64,000 nucleotides of DNA, taken from Hoyosella sp. YIM 151337. GTDB taxonomy: Bacteria > Actinomycetota > Actinomycetes > Mycobacteriales > Mycobacteriaceae. This document shows positions 9,152-18,490 of the stretch, piece after piece (within the stretch, counting starts at the first letter, position 1; the number at the start of each line of letters is the position of its first letter). The DNA is taken from the NCBI RefSeq assembly GCF_026041215.1, contig NZ_JAPEIQ010000022.1, positions 1 to 64,000 on the forward strand, written 5' to 3'. A program made the translations under genes and the position numbers. The notes under the pieces are model-generated. The model made no database searches, had not been told where the DNA came from, and saw nothing but the letters and a program-made list of their open reading frames with translations.

Positions 9152-10020
9152 GGGGCGACTTCCTCGGCCCGCAAGTACCCAATGACGACGTCGTCGAGAG
9201 TCGCCGCGCCAACATTCCACCGCTCCGATGAGGATGGTGCGTGACCGCAAATCAGATAGCTGTGCATCCCGCGTGTCCCCCGTTCCTCGACAATCACTCC
9301 GAAGTTCTGCGCCTCTGAACGCGTCCCCGCACCCGTGAGAACGAAATGCTGGCTCAGCACCTCGTCTATCGGCCCTTCAAGCCGCACCTGACCATTCCCG
9401 AGCAGAATCATTGCGTCAGCAAGGTCGGCGACCTCACTAAGGACGTGTGAGGACAACAACAACGTGGTCCCGCGCTCAGCAACATCCGCCATCAGGATCT
9501 GCGCGACCGTTCGGCGCGCAAGCGGGTCAAGATCTGCCATTGGCTCGTCAAGCATCAGCAAGTCGGGCCGGCGCCCGAGAACAAGCGCGACCGCGACAAT
9601 CGTGCGCTGCCCCGGAGACAGATGCTTGACCCTCGCACGAAGACCAATCCCGGTGCTAGTCGCGATTTCCCGGGCATAGTCCGCATCCCAATCCGGGTTG
9701 GTGTCGGCACCGAAATCAAGCATCTCAGCAACGCTCAGCGACGGGTACAGCGGCTTGTGCTGGGCAAGGTAAGAAACACCATCGAGAATGTGGTCGTATC
9801 GCGGCGCTTGCCCCAGCACACTAATTGTTCCGGAGTCAGGCCGGAGCAAACCAGCCACCATCGACATCAGGGTCGTCTTGCCGGCACCATTAGCGCCAAT
9901 CAGAGCTGTGATCGACCCAGTCGCGACATCTGCGGTGCACCCAGTGAGCGCGTGACGCTTCCCGAACTTCTTACGCACATCACGCAAGGCCAGAGCGACG
10001 TCAGTGGCCGTAGATGTCAT
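9148..10020 (-). CDS. ABC transporter ATP-binding protein (exporter type)
   Basis: Cytoplasmic ATPase of 290 aa with Walker A GANGAGKTT (42-50), a signature of the form LSPGQ, Walker B LLMLDEP and the D-loop ADLDP. It belongs to the CcmA/BcrA-like group that pairs with ABC-2 membrane proteins, not the import type. Its start overlaps the regulator stop and its stop overlaps the first permease start, both as four-base ATGA overlaps. Confidence 0.92.
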   Translation of the reverse strand: MTSTATDVALALRDVRKKFGKRHALTGCTADVATGSITALIGANGAGKTTLMSMVAGLLRPDSGTISVLGQAPRYDHILDGVSYLAQHKPLYPSLSVAEMLDFGADTNPDWDADYAREIATSTGIGLRARVKHLSPGQRTIVAVALVLGRRPDLLMLDEPMADLDPLARRTVAQILMADVAERGTTLLLSSHVLSEVADLADAMILLGNGQVRLEGPIDEVLSQHFVLTGAGTRSEAQNFGVIVEERGTRGMHSYLICGHAPSSSERWNVGAATLDDVVIGYLRAEEVAP

Positions 10021-10415
10021 TCGGAATCTCCTGCCTTATCGAAGTAGATGTCGAGTACATCCGACACGAGCGCCTCCAGATCTTCTCGCCCAAGCCCCGC
10101 ATCCTGGCCCTCACGGATCCAGCCATCCAGCTGGATCCGGAGGGTTTCCGTCTCCGCCATCCCCGGCTTCGCGAGCGACTTCGTGACAAAGGTTCCGAGA
10201 CCCGCCCGCGGCTCCACAAGCCCTTCAGATTCAAGTTCGCGGTACGCCTTCAACACCGTGTTCGGGTTGATCGCCAGTTCGTTGACCACCTCTTTTGCCG
10301 TCGGCAGCCGGTCGCCCGGAACCAGATAGCCAAGCCTGAGAGCCCGCTTGGTTTGCATCACAAGCTGCACGTACGCGGGGACCCCTGACCCTCGGTCGAT
10401 TCGGTAGAGGACCAC
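10017..10415 (-). CDS. GntR-family regulator, YtrA subfamily
   Basis: Regulator of 132 aa with a GntR winged helix (VPAYVQLVMQTKRALRLGYL, then NPNTVLKAYRELESEGLV) and only a short C-terminal extension, the trait of the YtrA subfamily that controls ABC transporter operons. It starts at GTG 10415 and overlaps the ATPase gene by four bases. Family knowledge says YtrA-type proteins repress their own operon and respond to cell-wall-active compounds; the trigger here is unknown. Confidence 0.9.
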   Translation of the reverse strand: MVLYRIDRGSGVPAYVQLVMQTKRALRLGYLVPGDRLPTAKEVVNELAINPNTVLKAYRELESEGLVEPRAGLGTFVTKSLAKPGMAETETLRIQLDGWIREGQDAGLGREDLEALVSDVLDIYFDKAGDSE

Positions 10416-10436
10416 GACGACCTACCTCATTTCACT

Positions 10437-10482
10437 AATGTAATAGCACATTGATGCTTACACGATGCTGGAAGCGTGTCAA
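10437..10482 (-). promoter_or_regulatory. Probable promoter and operator of the YtrA-ABC operon
   Basis: On the minus strand a perfect TTGACA (10482-10477) is followed after 16-17 bp by a weak -10 (TAAGCA/AAGCAT). Near the predicted start site is the inverted repeat AATGT-N6-ACATT (10437-10452), 22 bp before the regulator start codon, where a repressor would block transcription. Assignment of the repeat to this regulator is inference. Confidence 0.55.
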
Positions 10483-10521
10483 CATGAGTGCTGCCCTTGC
10501 CCCGCCGGGTGACGCAGGAAC

Positions 10522-11433
10522 CTATCTGCGAGCGATCCGCAGCGCCGTTGTGACCATCGCAGGGTCAGATCCGTCGATCCAGTGAATGCGATCGTCACGC
10601 CTGAACCAGGAACGCTGGCGCCGCACATACCTTTTCGTGCCCTGAAGGGTGAGTTCGTACGCCTGCTCCAGGCTGTGCTCGCCGTCAAGGGCCGCAAGCG
10701 TCTGGGCGTAACCGATTGCCCGGGAGGCTGTTACACCGTCACGCAGACCCTGACCGATGAGCCGCGTGACTTCGTCAACAAGCCCAGTCCGAAACATTAA
10801 TTCGGTCCGCATGACGATGCGATCGTCGAGTTCTGCGGTGTCCCGGTCGACACCGAGAATCACTGTGTCCCATTGCGGTTTCCCACGGTGTGGCTGTGAC
10901 GCGGCGAATGGCTTCCCGGTGAGTTCAATGACCTCGAGCGCGCGGACGGTGCGCCGGGGATCAGTAGGCAGGATGATTCTCGCGGCGTCAGGGTCTTGGC
11001 GGGCAAGTTCGGTGTGCAGAGCTTGCACTCCGATTTCCTCCAGGCGAGCTTCCCACCTGGCGCGCACGGCGGGGTCTGTCGCCGGAAACTGCCAATCGTC
11101 GATCAGCGCCTGGATGTACATCATTGAGCCGCCAACGATCACTGGGATGGTTCCGCGATCAAGGAGACGCTCGATGTCGAAAGTCGCCGCTGCCTTGTAG
11201 TTGGCGACGGTAGCCAGTTCAGTGACGCGCAGCGTATCGATCTGGTGATGAGGAATACCCCGGCGTTCTTCCACAGTCAGCTTGGCGGTGCCGATGTCCA
11301 TGCCGACGTACTGCTGCATGGCGTCGATGTTGACGACTTCCCCTCCGAGCCGTTCCGCGATTTCGAGACCGAGGGCTGATTTCCCCGACGCTGTCGGCCC
11401 GATGATAGCGATTGGGCGTGTCACGGCAGCCAC
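10522..11433 (-). CDS. miaA: tRNA dimethylallyltransferase
   Basis: Transfers a dimethylallyl group to N6 of A37 in tRNAs that read codons beginning with U. The 303-aa protein has the P-loop GPTASGKSA (12-20), the [15 protein letters not shown] motif and the IGYAQ region. It lies just downstream of a dioxygenase-like gene. Two GTG starts fit: 11433, or 11424, which would overlap the upstream stop as GTGA. The product acts on the same adenosine that MiaB (14359-15894) then methylthiolates. Confidence 0.96.
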   Translation of the reverse strand: MAAVTRPIAIIGPTASGKSALGLEIAERLGGEVVNIDAMQQYVGMDIGTAKLTVEERRGIPHHQIDTLRVTELATVANYKAAATFDIERLLDRGTIPVIVGGSMMYIQALIDDWQFPATDPAVRARWEARLEEIGVQALHTELARQDPDAARIILPTDPRRTVRALEVIELTGKPFAASQPHRGKPQWDTVILGVDRDTAELDDRIVMRTELMFRTGLVDEVTRLIGQGLRDGVTASRAIGYAQTLAALDGEHSLEQAYELTLQGTKRYVRRQRSWFRRDDRIHWIDGSDPAMVTTALRIARR

Positions 11434-12170
11434 ACCCCGGTGTGGTACCCCACCCCGTACGGCGCACAGTCGAACCGGCGTTCAACGGCTGCCACACCAT
11501 CGTGGAACAGAGCCCCGAGCACCTGCCATGCGGCTCGCGTACAGGCACCGAGTGCGGTGCACAGCCGTTCATCCAGAGCAGCCAACCACTTGACATCGCC
11601 AGTGTCGAGAGCTTGTGCGAGCGCGTCCTCGAAATCGGCCGCTCGTTCGTCGTACGCTTTCGGCGCGCGCTCAGTAAGGGCACTGGCTCCGTCGGCAACG
11701 ATGAGCACACCGACGCGTTCACCGGCCGCGTCGAGTTGCGTACGCAGCCGGCGTCCGATCGCGGCCGCCACTTCGGCTGACGCGTCGGCTGGCACGTATT
11801 CGACCTCGCAGCGGCACTCGGGTGCCGCAGCGCCCCGCACCCAGCCAGCAATCAACGCGGGCAGGGGCATGTTTCGGTCCGGGGCTGGCAGTTTCGGGTT
11901 ACTGGCCGAAACTGCCGGCGGCGCGAGCGTCACCCGCACATCCACGCCGAACCCTCGGAAAGTCCCGATCGCGTCCGCACCGGTGTGGACCGGCACCTGG
12001 CCCGGCCGCTCGTCGACGCCGATGACGACCCAGCGCTCGCTGCGCAGCCCCAGTTCTCCCGCCACGTCGAGCACGGCCCGCCTGAGATCAGCTGACTCGG
12101 CGGCAGCCGCATTGGCCAGCTCAGGAACGAGCAGCGGCGGGCCCGGAATGAACGCGGCAGCAGTGAACAC
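11421..12170 (-). CDS. Class III extradiol dioxygenase-like protein encoded upstream of miaA
   Basis: About 249 aa. The mature start [18 protein letters not shown] and the segments WVVIGVDE and [11 protein letters not shown] resemble the subunit-B fold of LigB-type extradiol dioxygenases, and a homologue (Rv2728c) holds the same place in M. tuberculosis. No catalytic function is established for this family. The start is uncertain: GTG 12170 fits the family N-terminus, whereas much longer in-frame extensions run into the divergent DUF349 promoter region. The stop overlaps the start of miaA, implying coupled expression with tRNA modification. Confidence 0.7.
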   Translation of the reverse strand: MFTAAAFIPGPPLLVPELANAAAAESADLRRAVLDVAGELGLRSERWVVIGVDERPGQVPVHTGADAIGTFRGFGVDVRVTLAPPAVSASNPKLPAPDRNMPLPALIAGWVRGAAAPECRCEVEYVPADASAEVAAAIGRRLRTQLDAAGERVGVLIVADGASALTERAPKAYDERAADFEDALAQALDTGDVKWLAALDERLCTALGACTRAAWQVLGALFHDGVAAVERRFDCAPYGVGYHTGVWLP

Positions 12171-12423
12171 AACAGAAAACGGTACCCGTGCACGAGAAAC
12201 GAGCCACACCGGAGCGGGGTGAGCCGCTCGAAGGGCGTGCGTTGAGGGTTTCAGCTCGAACACACTAAGTGAACACTTCAGAAGGTTTTCGTAGCCATAT
12301 CGCGTTCCGCGCGGTTGAATGGAGCGTGTGCCGGGATTCACGTTCGGCACCGTACGCACGCTTGGACAGGTTCCGCGCCTGTGCGAGCACGGCAGCCGTG
12401 ACGCGCGGCAGAGATGAGGAACG

Positions 12424-13767
12424 ATGACCGACAGCACGCCACAACCGCACGCCCACCAGGCTTCCACGTCGAAGTCCATCACCCCCGGAGACGCCGCGAG
12501 CGCGCATAGTGCTCACCACCCGCACCCAGTCCACCCGGTCGCCCACACCTCCAACGATCCTCACAAGTTCGGCCGTATCGACGATGACGGCACGGTCTGG
12601 CTGATCACCTCCGACGGCGAGCGCTCGATTGGCTCGTGGCATGCAGGAGATCGCGAAGAAGGTCTTGCGCATTTCGGACGCAGATTCGATGATCTGGTCA
12701 CCGAAGCCGAGCTGCTCGAGGCGCGGCTTCAAACCGGCGCCGGCGATCCCAGAAAGACACGCGAAGCGGCCGAACACCTCGCTGAGACTCTTGCGACTGC
12801 AGCGGTCATTGGTGATGTCGCCTCTCTCGCACAGCGAATTGGCGCGGTGATCACTGGCGCGGACGCCGCGGCAGCACATGCCCGGCACGCAAAAGAGGCC
12901 GAACGCGCGAAGCAGATCCAGCGCAAGGAAGCTCTCTGCGCCGAGGCGGAGCAAATCTCCGCGGAGTCGACGCAATGGAAGGCCGCTGGTGATCGGCTGC
13001 GGGAAATCTTCGACGAATGGAAGACCATTCGAGGTGTCGACCGCAAGACAGATGACGCCCTGTGGAAGCGTTTCTCGAAGGCGCGCGACGCTTTCAATCG
13101 CCGCCGCGGCTCACACTTCGCTGAACTCGACCGCGAACGCGCCGCCGCTAAATCACGCAAAGAAGAACTCGTTGCGCGCGCGGAAGAACTCGCCACCTCC
13201 ACTGACTGGGGCCCCACCGCGGGGACTTTCCGCGACCTGATGAGTGAGTGGAAAGCCAGTGGCCGGGCTCCCAAAGAGGCCGACGATGCGCTGTGGAAGC
13301 GCTTCAAGGGCGCGCAGGACACGTTTTTCGCAGCCCGCAACGCAGCCGCCTCAGAACGGGACGCGGAATACGTCGAGAATGCGGCAGCAAAAGAGGCCCT
13401 TCTCACCGCCGCGGAGGCGCTCGACCCCGCGAAAGACCTGGAGGCTGCACGCGCCGAACTGCGCACACTCCAGGAACGCTGGGAAGCTATAGGTCGTGTT
13501 CCTCGTGAGCGCGTGCAGGAACTTGAGGGTCGTTTCCGTTCAATCGAGAACCGGATACGCGACGCTGTCGATTCGCAGTGGCGCCGCACCGACCCCGAAG
13601 CTGAGGCGCGCGCCGCACAGTTCCGCGAGCGTGTACACCAGTTCGAAGAGCAGGCAGCGAAAGCGGAAGCCGCAGGCAGGACCAAGGACGCGCAGAAGGC
13701 GCGTGAGCAGGCTCGTCAATGGGCCGAGTGGGCGGCGGCTGCGGAAGGCGCGCTTTCGTCACGCTGA
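12424..13767 (+). CDS. DUF349-repeat coiled-coil protein
   Basis: Charged, helical protein of 447 aa with a His/Pro-rich N-terminus, a short beta region ([20 protein letters not shown]) and several DUF349 repeats, each holding a W-x-x-A/I ... DALWKRF pattern (for example [16 protein letters not shown] and [16 protein letters not shown]). Actinobacterial homologues stand in the same miaA-miaB interval (Rv2731-like). The molecular role is unknown. The ATG at 12424 follows GAGGA. It is transcribed away from the miaA unit, and an efficient hairpin terminator follows its stop. Confidence 0.88.
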   Translation: MTDSTPQPHAHQASTSKSITPGDAASAHSAHHPHPVHPVAHTSNDPHKFGRIDDDGTVWLITSDGERSIGSWHAGDREEGLAHFGRRFDDLVTEAELLEARLQTGAGDPRKTREAAEHLAETLATAAVIGDVASLAQRIGAVITGADAAAAHARHAKEAERAKQIQRKEALCAEAEQISAESTQWKAAGDRLREIFDEWKTIRGVDRKTDDALWKRFSKARDAFNRRRGSHFAELDRERAAAKSRKEELVARAEELATSTDWGPTAGTFRDLMSEWKASGRAPKEADDALWKRFKGAQDTFFAARNAAASERDAEYVENAAAKEALLTAAEALDPAKDLEAARAELRTLQERWEAIGRVPRERVQELEGRFRSIENRIRDAVDSQWRRTDPEAEARAAQFRERVHQFEEQAAKAEAAGRTKDAQKAREQARQWAEWAAAAEGALSSR

Positions 13768-13789
13768 CGTGGTGTTGCAACGACAAACA

Positions 13790-13823
13790 GAGCGGGGCGG
13801 CGCCATCAGGCACCGCCCCGCTC
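13790..13823. terminator. GC-rich hairpin between convergent genes
   Basis: GAGCGGGGCGG pairs with CCGCCCCGCTC; after one mismatch GCC/GGC continues the stem and ATCA forms the loop. It lies between the stops of the DUF349 gene (13767) and the convergent membrane-protein gene (13835), the usual place for a bidirectional terminator. No long T-run follows, as is common in actinobacteria. Confidence 0.75.
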
Positions 13824-13834
13824 GACATTCATCA

Positions 13835-14356
13835 CTATCGCCTACCGGGTGATTCCAGTGGGCTGTGGCTCAGCGCAATTCCCAGCCAGGTCAAGAACAG
13901 CACGATGACCGTGATGAGACCCAGAACCAGGCCCGGCCCGGGCCCTCCCCCGGCCTCAAGCGCGCCGAGCGTCTGACGCGACCAGACTGCCAGCACACCG
14001 AGCACTGAGCCAACAAAGCACCCGCCCGCGGCGAACAGCGAAAACACCCAGCGCCGGGTGGTCAGCGCGAGCACAGAAAAACCAATGCCGAACACCGCTG
14101 CGAACCACACGAACAACTGCGATGTCACCTTGATTGATTCGCCGATCGCGGCGTCGGAGCGAACAAGCACATCCCAGCCGTTCGCCCCGCCGGTGTGCGG
14201 CAACGTAAAGGACAGCAGCAGCGCCAGCACGAGAACCGCCGCGAAAACGGCCTTCTTCCCGGGGTCTATCTCGCCAGCAATCCGGCGCTCAGCCGCTTCG
14301 AAGTCACGCCGGAAAGCGTCGGCAGGGTCAGGAATTCGAGGTTCGTACGAGGACAT
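13835..14356 (-). CDS. Conserved four-helix membrane protein downstream of miaB
   Basis: Protein of 173 aa with a charged N-terminal helix (RRDFEAAERRIAGEIDPGKK) and four hydrophobic segments. It occupies the position of Rv2732c in M. tuberculosis, beside miaB. The ATG at 14356 lies 2 bp beyond the miaB stop; an ATG four codons upstream would overlap miaB by ten bases and is less likely. Function unknown. Confidence 0.82.
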   Translation of the reverse strand: MSSYEPRIPDPADAFRRDFEAAERRIAGEIDPGKKAVFAAVLVLALLLSFTLPHTGGANGWDVLVRSDAAIGESIKVTSQLFVWFAAVFGIGFSVLALTTRRWVFSLFAAGGCFVGSVLGVLAVWSRQTLGALEAGGGPGPGLVLGLITVIVLFLTWLGIALSHSPLESPGRR

Positions 14357-14358
14357 AT

Positions 14359-15894
14359 TCAGCAGCATCCTGAGGTTTGCGGTTGTGGGGCGGGTACACC
14401 AAGCCGGGGCATTCCAAGTCCGACACCTGCGCCGCCCAGGCTTCCGGAGTCAACCGGGGCTGTTTTGGGTGTCAAGCCTTGCGCGGCGGCGTCCCCGGCT
14501 CGTGTGCGGCGGTGAGCGAGGAGGGAGTCATCCGCGATCAGGTGATGCGGAGCTGCTGACGTGATCACCGTGGTCACGATATCGCCGGGACGGATGTCGC
14601 CGTCTGCCGCACCTTCAGGCCGGAAATGCACAAGACGGCCATCCCGCGCCCGGCCAGACATCCGTTGGGTGGCGGAATCCTTGCGGCCCTCACCGACGGC
14701 CACGAGCAGCTCAGCCTGGGATCCGATCAGCTTCTCGTTCTCCTCCAAGCTGATCTTCTCCTGCACTGCGATCAAACGGTCGTACCGCTCGCGCACCACG
14801 GCTTTGGGAATCTGGGATTCCATTTCCGCCGCGGGCGTACCTGGACGCTTTGAGTATTGGAAGGTAAAGGCACTTGAGAACCTCGCTCGCCGTACCACGT
14901 CAAGGGTGTGCTCAAAGTCTTCGTCGGTCTCACCGGGAAATCCCACAATTATGTCCGTGGTGATGGCGGCGTGCGGCATGGCTGCCCGAACACGGTCGAT
15001 AATGCCGAGGAACCGGTCTTTACGATAGGAACGCCGCATCGCCCGCAGTACGCGGTCAGATCCGGATTGCAGCGGCATGTGCAGTTGTGGGCACACGTTG
15101 GGGGTCTCGGCCATCGCCGCGATCACGTCGTCGGTGAACTCAGCAGGATGCGGTGACGTAAAACGCACGCGTTCGAGGCCCTCGATGTCACCGCATGCGC
15201 GCAGCAACTGTGCGAACGCACCGCGGTCCCGCGGAATCGACGGATCCGCGAACGAACGCCCATACGAGTTGACGTTCTGCCCGAGGAGTGTGACTTCAAG
15301 CACTCCTTCAGCGACGAGCGCCTGCACCTCGGCCAGGATATCTCCGGGGCGGCGATCGACTTCTTTGCCGCGCAGCGCGGGGACGATACAGAACGTGCAC
15401 GTGTTATTGCAGCCGACCGAGATCGAAACCCACCCTGAATAGGCTGAATCCCGTTTCGCGGGCAGCGCTGACGGAAAAACCTCCAGCGAGTCGAGGATCT
15501 CGATCTCAGCCTGAGCGTTGTGACGGGCGCGTTCGAGCAGTGCAGGCAGGGAGCCCAAATTGTGAGTGCCGAACACCACATCGACCCAGGGCGCTTTCTT
15601 GACGACAACGTCACGGTCCTTCTGGGCCAGGCAGCCACCGACCGCTATCTGCATGTCGGGGTTGGCGTCCTTCCATGGACGGAGATGCCCGAGGTTGCCG
15701 TATAGCTTGTTATCGGCATTCTCACGGACCGCACAGGTATTGAAAACGACGAGGTCAGGCGCGTCATCGCGATCAGCCCGGACGTATCCTGCGTCCTCCA
15801 GCAGCCCGGCAAGGCGCTCGGAATCGTGGACATTCATCTGGCACCCGTAGGTACGGATCTGGAACGTCTTTGAACGGTGGTGCGTACTGCTCAC
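14359..15894 (-). CDS. miaB: tRNA (N6-isopentenyl-A37) methylthiotransferase
   Basis: Radical-SAM enzyme that adds a methylthio group to i6A37 of tRNA. The 511-aa protein shows the N-terminal auxiliary-cluster cysteines C18 (YGCQMN), C54 (FNTCAVREN) and C88 (VGGCLAQ), the radical-SAM triad C162-x3-C166-x2-C169, and a C-terminal TRAM domain followed by an actinobacterial-style variable tail. GTG start at 15894. Its substrate is the product of MiaA. Confidence 0.97.
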   Translation of the reverse strand: MSSTHHRSKTFQIRTYGCQMNVHDSERLAGLLEDAGYVRADRDDAPDLVVFNTCAVRENADNKLYGNLGHLRPWKDANPDMQIAVGGCLAQKDRDVVVKKAPWVDVVFGTHNLGSLPALLERARHNAQAEIEILDSLEVFPSALPAKRDSAYSGWVSISVGCNNTCTFCIVPALRGKEVDRRPGDILAEVQALVAEGVLEVTLLGQNVNSYGRSFADPSIPRDRGAFAQLLRACGDIEGLERVRFTSPHPAEFTDDVIAAMAETPNVCPQLHMPLQSGSDRVLRAMRRSYRKDRFLGIIDRVRAAMPHAAITTDIIVGFPGETDEDFEHTLDVVRRARFSSAFTFQYSKRPGTPAAEMESQIPKAVVRERYDRLIAVQEKISLEENEKLIGSQAELLVAVGEGRKDSATQRMSGRARDGRLVHFRPEGAADGDIRPGDIVTTVITSAAPHHLIADDSLLAHRRTRAGDAAAQGLTPKTAPVDSGSLGGAGVGLGMPRLGVPAPQPQTSGCC

Positions 15895-15924
15895 GGCTCC
15901 TGAGTCTACCGGTGCGGCGAGGTG

Positions 15925-16224
15925 CTACTCACGCGGCGAATCGTTGGCCAGTACCTCAAGGAGCTCACCAACGAGCCGTTCATGCTCGAGTTCGTGCCGC
16001 AAAGGCTTGTCAGGGTTGATGAGGTAATTGTTCCGCCGGCCGACGCGCGTGCGGGTGACGTAACCCTCGTTGATCAGATCCGCGAGGATACTTTGCGCCG
16101 CTCTCTCGGTGATCCCGACAGCCTGGGCGATGTCCCGCATCCGCATACCGGAGTCCCGAGCGATGCAGACAAGGACATGGGCGTGGTTCGTGAGGAACGT
16201 CCATTGTCGCGGCACTTCCGCCAT
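15925..16224 (-). CDS. Winged-helix transcriptional regulator, MarR/ArsR-like
   Basis: Small regulator of 99 aa: QWTFLTNHAHVLVCIARD, then MRDIAQAVGITERAAQSILA (recognition helices), then the wing GYVTRTRVGRRNNYLI. The ATG at 16224 has an excellent GGAGG-type site 5 bp away, so the longer frame to 16281 is rejected. It is divergent from the SbtA-type permease with 120 bp between the starts, so it is a good candidate to control that gene. No metal-binding cysteines are seen. Confidence 0.87.
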   Translation of the reverse strand: MAEVPRQWTFLTNHAHVLVCIARDSGMRMRDIAQAVGITERAAQSILADLINEGYVTRTRVGRRNNYLINPDKPLRHELEHERLVGELLEVLANDSPRE

Positions 16225-16274
16225 GTCTACCTCCACTCTGGTCTCGCTCGAACGTAACCTATCCGACTTTCCGC

Positions 16275-16303
16275 GTGACAAAACGAAACGAGCGAACTAT
16301 ATT
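16275..16303 (+). promoter_or_regulatory. Candidate promoter of the SbtA-type permease gene
   Basis: GTGACA (16275-16280), a 17-bp spacer and TATATT (16298-16303) lie 41 bp upstream of the GTG start. The spacing is ideal and the -10 box matches the consensus at five of six bases. Confidence 0.6.
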
Positions 16304-16344
16304 ACCGGAAGTTGCATTCACGTATTGGACGACAGGAAAACGCC

Positions 16345-17301
16345 GTGCCGGTCGAAGTACTCTCCGCGAACCTCGCGTCACCTGCGCTGGGCTTTTTCGC
16401 CCTCGGGGTGATCGCCACGCGAATCCGATCTGACCTCTCCTTCCCTGAGCAGGCCGCGAAAGCGATGTCGATTTACCTGCTCATTGCTATCGGCTTCAAA
16501 GGTGGCGTGAAGCTTCGAGCCGAGGGACTGAGCACCGAACTCCTTCTCGGAGTCACCGCCGGCCTTTTTCTTGCGATCACGCTCCCACTCGTGGCGTACG
16601 GTCTCTTGCGCTGGTTCACACCCGTCAACCGGATTGATGCCGCGGCCGTGGCTGCACACTACGGTTCCGTCAGCGTCGTGACCTTCGTTGCCGCCACCGC
16701 ATTCCTCAGCGCGATGGGCGAATCGAGCGAAGGCTTCATGATCACCCTGCTCGCGATCATGGAAATTCCGGCCATTCTCATCGGGATCTATCTCGCCCGC
16801 CGAGGCGGCGCCGCGACCGGCAACCACCGGTTCATCGACAGCTTCACGCACGGGCCCGTAGTGCTCCTCATCGGCGCAGCCGTCGTGGGGGCCGCCACCG
16901 GTGAAACAGGAATGGCCCAGCTCGAAGGCTTCCTTGTCGCTCCATTTCTCGGTGTGCTCGCGATCTTCCTGCTCGATATGGGAATCGTCGCAGCACGCCG
17001 CATCGGTGAGCTGAAGAAGGCCGGGTTCCGGCTCCTCGCGTTCGGCATTCTTATGCCGCTCATCGGCGGGTCCCTCGGTGTGCTCACCGGCACCGCAATC
17101 GGGCTCTCTGTCGGCGGCGCCACTCTGCTCGGGGTGCTCGCTGCGAGCGCTTCCTACGTCGCCGCGCCTGCAGCCATCCGCGATGCCGTACCGGAGGCGA
17201 ACCCGGCACTCTCGCTTGGGCTTTCGCTTGGTGTCACATTCCCCTTCAATCTGATTGTTGGAATCCCGCTGATCTACACAGCCGCGCAGTTCCTCGGATG
17301 A
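16345..17301 (+). CDS. Sodium-dependent bicarbonate transporter, SbtA family (DUF897)
   Basis: Integral membrane protein of 318 aa with about ten hydrophobic segments arranged as two related halves; SPALGFFALGVIATRIRSDL, AMSIYLLIAIGFKGG and HYGSVSVVTF match the SbtA family of Na+/HCO3- symporters. The GTG at 16345 follows AGGAAAACGCC; the upstream extension is rejected. Family knowledge supports bicarbonate uptake in cyanobacteria; in heterotrophic actinobacteria the substrate has been little tested, so another small anion is possible. It lies beside a TRAP carboxylate transporter operon. Confidence 0.86.
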   Translation: MPVEVLSANLASPALGFFALGVIATRIRSDLSFPEQAAKAMSIYLLIAIGFKGGVKLRAEGLSTELLLGVTAGLFLAITLPLVAYGLLRWFTPVNRIDAAAVAAHYGSVSVVTFVAATAFLSAMGESSEGFMITLLAIMEIPAILIGIYLARRGGAATGNHRFIDSFTHGPVVLLIGAAVVGAATGETGMAQLEGFLVAPFLGVLAIFLLDMGIVAARRIGELKKAGFRLLAFGILMPLIGGSLGVLTGTAIGLSVGGATLLGVLAASASYVAAPAAIRDAVPEANPALSLGLSLGVTFPFNLIVGIPLIYTAAQFLG

Positions 17302-17387
17302 CGCGCCGAGAGCACGTAACAGGGAGCGTCATCAGTTTGTTACGCAATCCGGACATCACATGCTGGCCAGCCTCCCCAGGGCCTGCG

Positions 17388-17404
17388 CTAAGTTTATGAC
17401 TTAG
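17388..17404. promoter_or_regulatory. Small perfect palindrome upstream of the TAXI-TRAP operon
   Basis: CTAAGT-N5-ACTTAG, 88 bp before the binding-protein start. The size and symmetry suit a dimeric regulator site, but no cognate regulator is identified; the winged-helix protein at 15925-16224 is the nearest candidate. Confidence 0.35.
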
Positions 17405-17491
17405 AACACACAGGACCGAGCCCCTGGCGTGCCCGGCGCACTTCATCTGCGTGGGCGTGTGACGAACTGCCGATCCGGAGAGGGTAAGACA

Positions 17492-18490
17492 ATGAGAACT
17501 CCGCACCGTAAAGGCGGGCGATTCCGTGGCCGCGCAGCCGCAGCAATACTGGCTGCAGGTGCTCTCGCACTGTCGGCGTGTGCTGCCGACAGCCCCGGCG
17601 ATCTGACACTGGCGACAGGATCGACCGGCGGCACCTACTATCCGCTCGGTGGTGAGATCGCGAGCGTATGGAGCAGCGAAATCGAGGGGATCAGCGTCAC
17701 GGCCACCGTGGGCGGCGCTTCGGTCGAGAACCTTCGCGCGCTCGACCAGGGTGAAGTCGACCTCATCATGTCCGTTAACGCCACCGCTGCTGATGCGGTC
17801 GACGGCACCGGCGATTTCGCCGATCAGCCGCTCGCAAACCCGCAGAACATCCGCGTACTCGGCAATATTTACCCCGAAATCGTGCAGATTGTGACCACCG
17901 CTCAGTCTGGCATCGAATCGATAGAAGACCTCCGCGGTAAGCGTGTCGAGATGGGGCCCCCGGGTAGCGCAACCTACGTCATGGCGGAGCAAATCCTGCG
18001 AGCCTACGGCATCGATCCGCAGACGGACCTCGCCGCGACACTCGACAGCGGATTCGGCGACGCAGCGACGAACCTCGGCGACGGTGTCGTCGACGCCGCC
18101 TTCGGCATCCTCGCTGCGCCCACCGGCAGCATCGAACAACTCGCGACGTCGCACGATGTGGTGCTGCTTGATATCTCCGGCCCGGAACTCGAGGCGATAC
18201 TGGCGGAGAATGAGTTGCTGAGTGCTCATGAAATCCCGGCGGGCACTTATTCCGGTGTCGACGAACCCAACGCAACGATCACCTCGTGGGCAACGCTGTA
18301 CACCACCGCGGATCTCGACGAAGAAACCGCCTATGAACTGGTCCGCGTGATGTATGAGCATGGCGATCGGGTCCAGCACTCCGCAGCGGAGGACATGGTT
18401 CTCGAGAACGCGGTAGATGGTCTCGGGCCGATCGAAATGCACCCTGGCGCGGTGCGCTACTACGAAGAACAGGGCGTCACTATTCCGTGA
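17492..18490 (+). CDS. TAXI-family TRAP transporter solute-binding lipoprotein
   Basis: Extracellular binding protein of 332 aa for a secondary (ion-gradient driven) TRAP carrier. It has a signal peptide with lipobox ALSAC (Cys30), then the TAXI hallmark LTLATGSTGGTYYPLGGEIA and the RGKRVEMGPPGSATYVMAE segment. The ATG at 17492 is preceded by GGAGAGGG. It is the first gene of a three-gene operon. TAXI ligands known elsewhere include glutamate and other small carboxylates; the ligand here is not known. Confidence 0.93.
   Translation: MRTPHRKGGRFRGRAAAAILAAGALALSACAADSPGDLTLATGSTGGTYYPLGGEIASVWSSEIEGISVTATVGGASVENLRALDQGEVDLIMSVNATAADAVDGTGDFADQPLANPQNIRVLGNIYPEIVQIVTTAQSGIESIEDLRGKRVEMGPPGSATYVMAEQILRAYGIDPQTDLAATLDSGFGDAATNLGDGVVDAAFGILAAPTGSIEQLATSHDVVLLDISGPELEAILAENELLSAHEIPAGTYSGVDEPNATITSWATLYTTADLDEETAYELVRVMYEHGDRVQHSAAEDMVLENAVDGLGPIEMHPGAVRYYEEQGVTIP

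Noticed and set aside
12267-12278. AAGTG-AA-CACTT palindrome between the miaA unit and the DUF349 gene
   Set aside because: Short and isolated, without a nearby regulator; it could arise by chance.
12729-13685. Open frame of 318 codons antisense to the DUF349 gene
   Set aside because: Ser/Arg/Ala-rich product created by the biased third positions of the true gene.
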